From contig NZ_CP129104.1 in the NCBI RefSeq assembly GCF_030406605.1, positions 2,369,830-2,433,829 on the forward strand: DNA of 64,000 nucleotides, written 5' to 3'. Within the stretch, counting starts at the first letter, position 1; every line of letters begins with the position of its first letter. The stretch is from Curtobacterium sp. 458. Lineage in GTDB: Bacteria > Actinomycetota > Actinomycetes > Actinomycetales > Microbacteriaceae. The notes beneath the pieces were generated by a model that was not told the DNA's origin, did no database searches, and saw only the letters and a program-made list of their open reading frames with translations. Positions 39,097-46,865 of this stretch are shown one piece after another. Position numbers and translations under genes: made by a program.

Positions 39097-40625
39097 GAGG
39101 ACCCTCCTCGGGCAGCTCGGAGACGACGGATGAACCACGGCAGGCAGGCGAGTGCCCCGGCGAAGCGGAACCAGTTCCAGAAGACGTCCTGCGGGACGAA
39201 GAGCGACGCGACGGCCACGGCGAGCGCAGCGGCGACCGGCACGGTGACGCGCCAGCCCGGGCCCTTCCACGCGCGGCGGTCGGGGAGGGACGCCTGCTGC
39301 AGGACGGCGAGCACGACGTACGCCACGACGGTCGCCACGGCGGCGCCGGACAGCCCGAGCCACGGCACGAGGAGGAGGTTCGCGCCGATGTTCACGACGC
39401 CCGCGATCGCGGCGATCACCCCGACGGCGACGCCGCGCCGCTCGATCACGAGCAGTCGGCCGGTCGCACCGCTGGCGACGACGGGCAGGGCGGTGACGGC
39501 GACGATGAGGACGACGACGGTCAGCTCGTGGACGCGGTACGAGGCGGGCGCCAGGATCGGCAGGGCCACCGGCGAGACGAGGGTCACGGCGAGGAGCACG
39601 GGCGCGAGCATCTTGTAGAGCTCGTCACGGGCGTGCATGGCGAGCTCGCGGCGGGCGACGGCGTCGCGGAGGGCGGCGAAGTGCGGGGCCCACGCCTGGT
39701 TGGTGAACGACAGCAGGAGGATGACGGCCGACCCGACGACGTAGGCGATCTGGTAGCGCGCCACCTCCTCGGGGCCGAGGATGCGCTGCACGACGATGCG
39801 GTCGCCGGCGTTGAGGACGAAGTACGACAGGTTGCCGAGCGCGATCGGGATGCCGAGGCGGAAGGCGCGGGCGGTGGTGGCGCGGTCGAACAGACCGGCG
39901 ATCCGGGGGCGTGTGGCCGCGACGCCGATCACCATCGCGATGCCCTGCGCCACGACGCCGCCCCAGGCGTAGGTGACGGCGTCGGCGTGCACGAAGGTGA
40001 GCAGCCCGAGGCCGATGATCGAGCCGCCGATCGACGAGAGCAGGCTCGTGACGGCGAACACGCGGATGCGGTCCTGGGCGACGAGGAGCGCGAGCGACAG
40101 TTGCACGACCGCGGCGGGTCCGACCCAGAGCACGGCGATGAGGAGCAGCGGGTGCTGCCCGACGAAGCCGGCGGCGTCGCCCCAGACCGGGATCGACGCG
40201 AGCGCGACGACCGTGACGAGCACGGCGGTCGTGATGCCGACGCTCAGCAGCCCCCGCGCGCGACGGTCGTTCCCGTCCTCGGCGCGCTGCAGGACCGCGG
40301 CCTGGTCGAGACCGGCGACCGCGAGGACGCCGAGCGCCTGGTAGAGGGCGATCGCGGACGCGAGCACGCCGAACTCGGCCGGCGGCATGAGGTGCGCCAG
40401 CACCGGGGAGATCAGGGACGAGACGACGAGCTGCATCGACCAGACGACGACGTACAGCAGGCCGCGTCCGAACAACTTCGACGACACCGTGTGGGTCGTC
40501 CCGGTGTCGGCTCCGCCGGTGGGCTCCGGCGTGCCGGCCGGAGCGGGCGTCGCGGCCGCACGTGCTTCCCGTGCCTCGCGTCGCGTCGCCGGCTGGTCCG
40601 TCCGGGTCTCCTGCGGCACGCTCAC
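39093..40625 (-). CDS. Oligosaccharide flippase (Wzx/MATE-like)
   Basis: 510 residues with about 12-14 hydrophobic helices after a ~55-residue polar Ala/Glu-rich N-terminus. The LARGE pattern of a polysaccharide transporter is visible as SKLFGRGLLYVVVWSMQLV and SPVLAHLMPPAEFGVLA near residues 48-90. It probably flips lipid-linked oligosaccharide across the membrane. The GTG overlaps the stop of the upstream GT14-like gene (GTGA) and its own stop overlaps the GT4 gene. The presence of a flippase with nearby GTs argues for a Wzx-type export route. Confidence 0.9.
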   Translation of the reverse strand: MSVPQETRTDQPATRREAREARAAATPAPAGTPEPTGGADTGTTHTVSSKLFGRGLLYVVVWSMQLVVSSLISPVLAHLMPPAEFGVLASAIALYQALGVLAVAGLDQAAVLQRAEDGNDRRARGLLSVGITTAVLVTVVALASIPVWGDAAGFVGQHPLLLIAVLWVGPAAVVQLSLALLVAQDRIRVFAVTSLLSSIGGSIIGLGLLTFVHADAVTYAWGGVVAQGIAMVIGVAATRPRIAGLFDRATTARAFRLGIPIALGNLSYFVLNAGDRIVVQRILGPEEVARYQIAYVVGSAVILLLSFTNQAWAPHFAALRDAVARRELAMHARDELYKMLAPVLLAVTLVSPVALPILAPASYRVHELTVVVLIVAVTALPVVASGATGRLLVIERRGVAVGVIAAIAGVVNIGANLLLVPWLGLSGAAVATVVAYVVLAVLQQASLPDRRAWKGPGWRVTVPVAAALAVAVASLFVPQDVFWNWFRFAGALACLPWFIRRLRAARGGSS

Positions 40626-41566
40626 CGGACGACCGCCCGACGGTCGACGGCGGTCGTGTCGCGGAGGGCCGTCGCGCCCGCTTCACGCAGCCCGAACGCC
40701 GCGTCGACGAGGTCGAGCAGCTCCGAGCTCCGGTCCGTCGAGAACTTCCGGGCGAACAGCTGCGGTGCCCGACGCGCCTCGGCCGAGGGCTGCATGCGCC
40801 ACTCGAGCAGCCGTCCGGCGTCCGCGAGCGTCAGCCACGGCGGGCTCTTCATCGCGGAGCCGTCCCACCCGATCCACCACAGCGAGTGCGGCACGTGGGC
40901 GTCACGGAAGCCCGGCGTCAGCGACTCGGTCCAGAGCACGGACGGCACGAAGGTCTCGTCGGCGATCCACACGCGCTGCCAGAACCGGACGAGGTCGGGG
41001 CGGGTGTCGACAGCGCGGACGACGGCCTCGGCGTGCGCGCGGGCGAGGACCTTGAGCTGCGAGCCACCGGCCGGCGTGAGGTCACGGGGGAGTCGGCGCG
41101 GGACAGGCACGCGCACCATGTGCTTCCGCCACGCCCAGTGCGGGTAGCGGAGTCGCGGCAGACCGCCACCCCGGCCCCACTCCGCGTACGGCAGCGGGTG
41201 CACGCCGAGGAACGACGTGCCACGGTGCTGCTCCAGCAGCGCCGTGAGTTCGGCGGGGTTCCCGAGCGGGTAGTCGCTCCCGGTGAGGACCGCCACGTGC
41301 GAGGCGTCGGTCGCGGCGAGTGCCGCCCGGTAGCCCTCGACCTCGGCGGCGACGTTCTCCCACTTCGCCCACCCGGTGCGCATCCGCGGCAGCAGCCGGA
41401 CGCGCTCGGGCAGGTCGGTGGTCATCGCGGTCCACTCCGACTCGGGCGTGCGCGCGTCGACGTGCAGGAACACGGGGAACGGTGCGAGCGCCTCGATCAG
41501 GCGTCGGACGTGCGCCGGGTCCTCGTGGGCGAGGACGACGCACGCCACGGCGGGGGAGTTGGCCAT
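40622..41566 (-). CDS. GT14-like (core-2/I-branching) glycosyltransferase
   Basis: 314 residues. VACVVLAHEDPAHVRRL at the start, VAVLTGSDYPL near residue 90 and WIADETFVPSVL near residue 205 match the beta-1,6-N-acetylglucosaminyltransferase family (branching enzymes). It is first in the minus-strand operon. Start at ATG 41566 rather than upstream: a TTGTCG-17-TAGCGT promoter ends 7 nt before it, which implies a leaderless transcript. Confidence 0.85.
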   Translation of the reverse strand: MANSPAVACVVLAHEDPAHVRRLIEALAPFPVFLHVDARTPESEWTAMTTDLPERVRLLPRMRTGWAKWENVAAEVEGYRAALAATDASHVAVLTGSDYPLGNPAELTALLEQHRGTSFLGVHPLPYAEWGRGGGLPRLRYPHWAWRKHMVRVPVPRRLPRDLTPAGGSQLKVLARAHAEAVVRAVDTRPDLVRFWQRVWIADETFVPSVLWTESLTPGFRDAHVPHSLWWIGWDGSAMKSPPWLTLADAGRLLEWRMQPSAEARRAPQLFARKFSTDRSSELLDLVDAAFGLREAGATALRDTTAVDRRAVVR

Positions 41567-41573
41567 GACCGCG

Positions 41574-41602
41574 ACGCTACGGTGGCCGCAGGACCCCGAC
41601 AA
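41574..41602 (-). promoter_or_regulatory. Promoter of the GT14-like operon
   Basis: Minus strand: TTGTCG (41602-41597), 17-nt spacer, TAGCGT (41579-41574), 7 nt to the ATG. Nearly identical to the promoter at 45100-45128. Confidence 0.75.
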
Positions 41603-41657
41603 GGCGGCGTCGGACCGGGTGCGGGGAAGCAGCGGTTTCCCGCACCCAGGCTCCTGA

Positions 41658-41819
41658 TCAGCGCTTCTTGCGGAACTTCGGGCAGTCGCAGAGCGCGCAG
41701 TCGGTGCCGGGGCGGTAGTGCTCGTGCGCCTCACGAGGGTGGCCGCACACGCACGTCACGGTGTCGTCGAGCACGACCTCGAGGAGCGTCCCGGACTCGT
41801 TCGTCGGGCCCAGCGGCAT
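41658..41819 (-). CDS. Small Cys/His-rich zinc-ribbon-like protein
   Basis: 53 residues: an acidic N-terminal half and a C-terminal metal-binding cluster with C23, C25, H27, H32, H34, C41, C44 and C46, ending in a basic tail. The CxCGH and CxxCxC spacing suggests one zinc site. Similar short proteins with this layout are widespread in actinobacteria as far as I recall, without assigned function. The ATG follows GGAGGA by about 5 nt; a TAGGAT -10 box lies at 41869-41864. It precedes the GT14-like gene, which has its own promoter. Confidence 0.78.
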   Translation of the reverse strand: MPLGPTNESGTLLEVVLDDTVTCVCGHPREAHEHYRPGTDCALCDCPKFRKKR

Positions 41820-41966
41820 GCGTCCTCCTCGTGCCCCCGACCAGACGCCCGGGGATCCCCACGATCCTAGGGGAGCGGGGCTGTCAGGTGGCGGCAAACC
41901 GCAAGGTCCGCGCACCCACGCGCGACCGTCGTTGACCGCCGCACGACAGCACCGGAGCATCGGAGC

Positions 41967-43283
41967 ATGACCGACCGTCCCACGATGACCGGCGTGCTCA
42001 CCCTGCAGCCCGCGATGCCCGCTGCGGACGCACCGACCTGGTCCGGTGCCGCCTGGGTCGGCGCCGTCGACCGGGGCGAGGCACTCGCGGCCGACGCCGT
42101 CGTCCTCGCCGGCGCCGAGGGGTTCCACCGCGCGCGGCTCCTCGTCCGGGACGGCCGCGAACTCGCGGGTTCCGTCGACCTCGCGGTCGGCACGGACGGT
42201 GCCCTGGACCCGGCCGAGACGGCACGCGCGCTGCGCGCCCTGCGCGCCACGAGCCTCCCGGCCGCCCCGCAGGGTCCGACCGTCGGTCGGATCACCGTCG
42301 TCGTCGCGACCCGGGACCGACCGGACGACGTCCGCCGCTGCGTCGCCTCGGTGCTCGCGTCCGAGTGGGACGACCTCGAGGTGATCGTCGTCGACAACGC
42401 ACCCAGCTCCCACGCGACCCGCGACGTGGTCGCGTCGTTCACGGACCCTCGCCTGCAGTACGTCCTGGAGGCCCGTGCCGGGGTCTCGCGCGCACGGAAC
42501 GCCGGTCTCGCGGCGGCCACCGGCGACGTGGTCGCCTTCGTCGACGACGACGTGGTCGTCGACCGGTGGTGGGCAGCGGCGATCGCCGCGGCGTACGCCC
42601 GCGACGCGGACGTGGTCTGCGTGACCGGGCTCGTGCCGAGCGGTGAGCTCCGGACGCCGACGCAGCGGTACTTCGACGAGCGGGTGACCTGGGCGCGCAA
42701 CACCGAGCGCCGGGTGTACCGGACCGCGGCGCCGCCGGCGGACCTGCCGCTCTTCCCGTTCTCGGTCGGCGCGTTCGGGACCGGCGCGAACATGTCCCTC
42801 CGTCGCGCTGCGGCCCTCGAACTCGGCGGGTTCGACGTCGCCCTCGGTCCGGGCACCCCCGCGCGTGCCGGCGAGGACCCCGACCTGTTCACGCGGGTGC
42901 TGTTCTCCGGTGGGGCGCTCGCCGTCGAGCCTTCGGCGATCGTGTGGCACAAGCACCGTGCCGACCGGGAGGCGCTGCGCTCCCAGGCCCTCGGCTACGG
43001 CACCGGGCTCGGGGCGTGGGTCGCGAAGCTGATGACACGCCCCGGTACCGCGCTCGCCGTGCTCCGGCGAGCCGTGGGGGCGCTCCGGCAGCTCGGGGCG
43101 CTCGGCCAGGGCAGCGGTGGTGCTGGTGGTGCCGATCAGGTGTCGGCAGCGGTGGACGCGGTCGGCGGGTGGCCGGTGGACGACGAGTTCCGCGCCGCGA
43201 CGGCCGGACTGAAGCGCGCGGAGCTCACCGCGGCGCTCGGCGGCCCGTGGCGGTACGTGCGCGGGCGGCTCGCCGCGCGGTAG
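41967..43283 (+). CDS. GT2 family glycosyltransferase
   Basis: 438 residues. A ~95-residue N-terminal domain resembles that of the 1227-residue membrane protein (shared AxWxG, DRxE and RARLLVRD patterns). The GT-A domain has ITVVVATRDRPDDVRR, the metal-binding DDD at 193-195, GTGANMSLRR and the acidic GEDPDLFTRVL motif. The C-terminus has a Gly-rich stretch (GQGSGGAGGAD). No strong membrane helix is apparent. A GGAG ribosome-binding sequence lies just upstream. It converges on the repeat array and the minus-strand GT2 gene. Confidence 0.9.
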   Translation: MTDRPTMTGVLTLQPAMPAADAPTWSGAAWVGAVDRGEALAADAVVLAGAEGFHRARLLVRDGRELAGSVDLAVGTDGALDPAETARALRALRATSLPAAPQGPTVGRITVVVATRDRPDDVRRCVASVLASEWDDLEVIVVDNAPSSHATRDVVASFTDPRLQYVLEARAGVSRARNAGLAAATGDVVAFVDDDVVVDRWWAAAIAAAYARDADVVCVTGLVPSGELRTPTQRYFDERVTWARNTERRVYRTAAPPADLPLFPFSVGAFGTGANMSLRRAAALELGGFDVALGPGTPARAGEDPDLFTRVLFSGGALAVEPSAIVWHKHRADREALRSQALGYGTGLGAWVAKLMTRPGTALAVLRRAVGALRQLGALGQGSGGAGGADQVSAAVDAVGGWPVDDEFRAATAGLKRAELTAALGGPWRYVRGRLAAR

Positions 43284-43757
43284 CGGTCGGGCGGGCGCGG
43301 GTCGGGGCGGGTCGGGGTCCGGTCGGGGTCCGCCGGGCGACGAAACGCGCGCGTTCCGACGTCCCGCGCGTCGATCGACGGGTGCGACGTCGCACGATGC
43401 GCCCGCATGGACCGGCGCGACACGGGTGCGACGTTGCACGTGTCGATCGACGGGTGCAACGTCGCGTCGGTGTCAGGCCATCGCGGGTGGGCCGCGAGTG
43501 CACGGCGGGTGGTCCGGCGGCCGCTGTGGATTGACGTCGTCGCTGTCGTACGACGACGGCCGCGTCGCTGGTTGCGGGCGCCGGGTGTTGCACGCGCGCC
43601 GGAACGACGTCGCCGCTGTCGTACGACGACGGCCGCGTCGCTGGTTGCGGGCGCCGGGTGTTGCACGCGCGCTGGAGCGACACGTCCGCTGTCGCACGAC
43701 GACGGACGTGTCGCGCGACAGCGGTCCCGCGGCCGCGCCACAGCGCCCCGCGCCGGC
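43284..43757. other. Convergent intergenic region with repeats
   Basis: 474 bp between two convergent GT2 genes. The left half has three TGCRACGTYGC-type palindromic segments (around 43383, 43427, 43455) and a duplicated TCGATCGACGGGTGC (43371 and 43443); the right half holds the 73-bp array. No gene is supported. Confidence 0.7.
43542..43722. repeat. Tandem array of 73-bp repeats
   Basis: Three units start at 43542, 43615 and 43688 with exact 73-bp spacing. Units one and two are almost identical; the third diverges after its first third and ends in a hairpin (43686-43695 with 43713-43722). Each unit contains GTCGTACGAC or its variant. An alternative hairpin (43681-43688 with 43702-43709) overlaps the last one. 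Confidence 0.88.
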
Positions 43758-45092
43758 TCAGGGGTGGAAGCGCCCCTCCTCGACGTCCCGCCAGAACCGA
43801 CGGCTCCGCAGGTACGCGGCCGGACCCGCCGGGAAGCCCCGGAACTCGTGGTACGCCAGGGACCGCGGGATGCTCGTGGTCGAGGCCTCCGTCACGGTCT
43901 CCGGCGCCGCGTCCCGCTTGCCCGCGAGCCGGGTGACGAGCTGCTTGAGCTTGACCTTCGCCGCGATCGGCATCAGCCGCGTGAGCGCCGTCAGGTGCCG
44001 TCGGTCCTTCACGATGAGCGCGCACATGAGCGCGGTGAACCCGACGCCGTTCGAGTGCAGCTGGTGGTGGAGCCCCTCGAGGTCGGCACGGTGGGTGTGG
44101 TGCACGACGGCCTTCGGTTCGAAGCCGATCCGGCCGCCGCCCCACAGGATGTCGATGAAGATCGCGAGGTCCTCACCCCCGCGGGCGGGGACCCCGGCGC
44201 CGAGCACCGGGTCGAAGCCGCCGGCGGCACGGAACGCCGAGGTCCGGACGGCCCAGTTCGCGCCGGCCCCGTACCCGCCGATGCCGTACACGGCGAAGTG
44301 CTTCAGCACGCGGCCGTCGGGGGCGATCGCGCGGGCGCGGGCGTTGCGCATCGCACCGGGGACGTCGTCGGGGACGATGGTGACCGGCTCGAAGGTGCGC
44401 TCGCCGCTGAACCCGCCGTAGTACGCCTCGTACCAGATCTGCGCGGGGGTGGAGAGCTCCTCGGGCAGGATGAGCCCGGTCACCGCGGACAGCGCGGGTT
44501 CGCGGACGAACCGCGAGCCGATCATCCGGAGCCACTGCGGGCTGATCCGGACGTCGTCGTCGGTGAAGGCGATGACCTCGCCCTTCGCCGCCGCGACCCC
44601 GGCGTTCCGCCCGGCCGAGCACCCCGGGCGGCGCTCGACGACGAGACGGACGTTGTGCCCCTCGAGGATCCGGGGGAGCTGGTCGTCCGCCGGCACCTTC
44701 ACGCGGTTGTCGACGATGATGACCTCGTACCGCGGGTAGTCGAGCTGCTCGAGGACCGCCAGGAGCGTCGTGATGGTCTCGATGCGCGCGACGATCGTCG
44801 ACACGACGACCGAGATGAGCGGGAGGTCCTCGTCCGGCACCGACGTCGACGCCTCGGCGCCGGCCGTGGTCCCCGCGGTCTGCGCCACGAGCGGCTCGAC
44901 GGCACGACGGGCATCAGCGGGGTCGTCGGTGAGGAGCACGTCGAGCGTCGTCACCGGGAACCCGCCGCGGTAGCCGACGACGAGCGCCGAGGAGCCGCGG
45001 TGGTCGGCGACGAGCTCCGGGAGCGGCGCGTCGAGGTCGAGGCTGACGACCCGACGTGGGCCGGGCACGGTGACGGGAGGGATCAGGGCCAT
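43758..45092 (-). CDS. GT2 family glycosyltransferase
   Basis: 444 residues. After a ~115-residue N-terminal domain the GT-A domain has LISVVVSTIVARIETI, IVDNR, RNAGVAAAKGEVIAFTDDDV with an intact DDD, GYGAGANWAVR and GGEDLAIFIDIL. It is distinct from, but related to, the other GT2 members of the locus. The ATG at 45092 is preferred over an upstream start because a TTGTCC-17-TAGCGT promoter ends 7 nt before it, so the mRNA is probably leaderless. Confidence 0.9.
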   Translation of the reverse strand: MALIPPVTVPGPRRVVSLDLDAPLPELVADHRGSSALVVGYRGGFPVTTLDVLLTDDPADARRAVEPLVAQTAGTTAGAEASTSVPDEDLPLISVVVSTIVARIETITTLLAVLEQLDYPRYEVIIVDNRVKVPADDQLPRILEGHNVRLVVERRPGCSAGRNAGVAAAKGEVIAFTDDDVRISPQWLRMIGSRFVREPALSAVTGLILPEELSTPAQIWYEAYYGGFSGERTFEPVTIVPDDVPGAMRNARARAIAPDGRVLKHFAVYGIGGYGAGANWAVRTSAFRAAGGFDPVLGAGVPARGGEDLAIFIDILWGGGRIGFEPKAVVHHTHRADLEGLHHQLHSNGVGFTALMCALIVKDRRHLTALTRLMPIAAKVKLKQLVTRLAGKRDAAPETVTEASTTSIPRSLAYHEFRGFPAGPAAYLRSRRFWRDVEEGRFHP

Positions 45093-45099
45093 GTCCGCG

Positions 45100-45128
45100 A
45101 CGCTACGGAGCGTGCGGGCACCGGACAA
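45100..45128 (-). promoter_or_regulatory. Promoter of the minus-strand GT2 gene
   Basis: TTGTCC (45128-45123), 17-nt spacer, TAGCGT (45105-45100), 7 nt to the ATG. Confidence 0.75.
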
Positions 45129-45292
45129 CGGCGCGACCGGGTGACGGCGGTGTTCGTGCGGAACCCCGCACCGGTGCCCCGCACCCCGCGCAGCGACGAT
45201 CCCAGGAACGACGGGAGAGTGAGCGCACACTTTCGGCAGATTCGCAGAAACCTCCCGGTGGAAGGTCATCACGAGCAGGTCACGGAACCAAT

Positions 45293-45329
45293 GCAACCGG
45301 TTGCGGAACGTCGATCGCGGGCGTAACTT
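45293..45329 (+). promoter_or_regulatory. Sugar-operon promoter with LacI-type operator
   Basis: A perfect palindrome GCAACCGGTTGC (45293-45304), of the form bound by LacI-family repressors, overlaps a TTGCGG -35 box (45301-45306). A TAACTT -10 box lies 17 nt further on (45324-45329). A repressor here would block polymerase directly; the LacI gene at 49191 in the same operon is the likely partner. Confidence 0.7.
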
Positions 45330-45417
45330 CCTCCGTCAGCAGGCACCGCCGCCTGCTCCAGGCAGCGTCATCGCACCCGATCGGGGCTCCTGGTGATCTC
45401 GATGAGGAGACAACCCC

Positions 45418-46707
45418 GTGAAGACAACACGTGCCAAGGTGCGGTTCGCCTCGGTCGCCGGCATCGCCGCGATCGGGCTCGTGCTCACCGGCTGCTCGAG
45501 CGGCGGGTCCGCGAACTCCGGTGACGCCCAGAACGGCCAGGACAGCCGCGGACCGATCACCTACGTGCAGGGCAAGGACAACTCGAACGTCGTCCGCCCG
45601 CTGATCGCCAAGTGGAACAAGGCGCACCCGGACGAGAAGGTCACCTTCAAGGAGCAGTCCGACCAGGCCGACCAGCAGCACGACGACCTCGTGCAGCACT
45701 TCCAGGCGAAGGACGAGAACTACGACGTCGTCGACGTCGACGTCGTCTGGACCGCGGAGTTCGCCGCGAAGGGCTGGCTGACGCCGCTCACCGGCAAGAT
45801 GAAGATCGACACGTCGAAGCTCCTCCCGGCGACGGTGAAGACCGCGACGTACAACGACACGCTGTACGCGGCTCCGCAGACGTCCGACGGCGCGCTGCTC
45901 TACTACCGCAAGGACCTCGTCAAGACCCCGCCGACCACGTGGGACGAGATGATGAAGGACTGCTCCATCGCCAAGGAGGCCGGCATCGGCTGCTACGCCG
46001 GACAGTTCGCGAAGTACGAGGGCCTCACCGTGAACGCCTCCGAGGCGATCAACGGCTCCGGCGGCTCGGTGCTCAGCAAGAGCGGCTCGCCGGACGTCGA
46101 CACCTCCGACGCCAAGGCCGGTCTGCAGAACCTCGTCGACGCCTTCAAGGACGGCAACATCCCGGCCGAGGCGATCACGTACCAGGAGGAGCAGGGCCGC
46201 ACCGCGTTCGAGGACGGCAAGCTCCTGTTCCTGCGCAACTGGCCGTACGTCTACAACCTCGCCAAGACCGACGGCTCGTCGAAGGTGAAGGACACCTTCG
46301 GCATCGCCCCGATCCCCGGCAAGGACGGCACCGGCGCTTCGACGCTCGGCGGCCACAACGCCGCGATCAGCGTCTACTCGAAGCACAAGGCGACCGCGCA
46401 CGACTTCCTCGAGTTCCTGGAGTCGAACGAGACGCAGAAGTTCTTCGCGACGCAGGGCTCCCTCGCCCCGGTGGTCGGTGACCTGTACACCGACTCCGAG
46501 CTGACGAGCAAGCTGCCGTACCTGCCCACCCTGCTGAAGTCGATCGAGTCCGCGGAGCCCCGCCCGGTCACGCCGTTCTACCCGGCCGTGACGAAGGCGA
46601 TCCAGGACAACACCTACGCGGCACTGAAGGGCTCGAAGAGCGTCGACGAAGCCCTGAAGGACATGCAGGACGCCCTGAAGACGGCGACCAGCGGCAACAG
46701 CAACTAG
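45418..46707 (+). CDS. Sugar ABC transporter substrate-binding lipoprotein
   Basis: 429 residues of the family 1 extracellular solute-binding type (maltose/trehalose/disaccharide group). A lipoprotein signal ends in the lipobox LTGC, with a Ser/Gly-rich tether after it. The mature protein has SDQADQQHDDLVQHF, YDVVDVDVVWTAEF and the TTWDEMMKDC region typical of ThuE/MalE-like proteins. The GTG follows GAGGAGA by about 8 nt. It captures a sugar outside the cell for the two permeases downstream. No ATPase gene is in this operon, so a shared MsiK-type ATPase elsewhere is likely. Confidence 0.92.
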   Translation: MKTTRAKVRFASVAGIAAIGLVLTGCSSGGSANSGDAQNGQDSRGPITYVQGKDNSNVVRPLIAKWNKAHPDEKVTFKEQSDQADQQHDDLVQHFQAKDENYDVVDVDVVWTAEFAAKGWLTPLTGKMKIDTSKLLPATVKTATYNDTLYAAPQTSDGALLYYRKDLVKTPPTTWDEMMKDCSIAKEAGIGCYAGQFAKYEGLTVNASEAINGSGGSVLSKSGSPDVDTSDAKAGLQNLVDAFKDGNIPAEAITYQEEQGRTAFEDGKLLFLRNWPYVYNLAKTDGSSKVKDTFGIAPIPGKDGTGASTLGGHNAAISVYSKHKATAHDFLEFLESNETQKFFATQGSLAPVVGDLYTDSELTSKLPYLPTLLKSIESAEPRPVTPFYPAVTKAIQDNTYAALKGSKSVDEALKDMQDALKTATSGNSN

Positions 46708-46728
46708 CGGCTCGCGCCGCGTCGGACT

Positions 46729-46760
46729 GGAGGCACGGTGCCAGCGTGCACCGTGCCTCC
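46729..46760 (+). terminator. Hairpin between binding protein and permeases
   Basis: A 12-bp perfect stem (46729-46740 with 46749-46760) of the GGAGGCACGG family, 21 bp after the stop. In its position it could reduce read-through so that the binding protein is made in excess over the permeases. Confidence 0.75.
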
Positions 46761-46865
46761 CCCCACCGGCACGGCCCGGCCGTCGCTCCGCGATGGCCGG
46801 GAACCGGCGGCGTGGGCCCAGTCCGCCCCCACTCGCGTCCCGACACCCGGCAAGGAGGCCGTCAC

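Noticed and set aside
43542..43722. CRISPR array
   Set aside because: The units are 73 bp, contiguous, without unique spacers, and no cas gene is in the window.
43225..44145. Minus-strand frame with repeated Arg/Ser/Asp blocks across the 73-bp array
   Set aside because: The amino-acid repeats arise from the DNA repeats; it overlaps two supported GT genes in the wrong frame.
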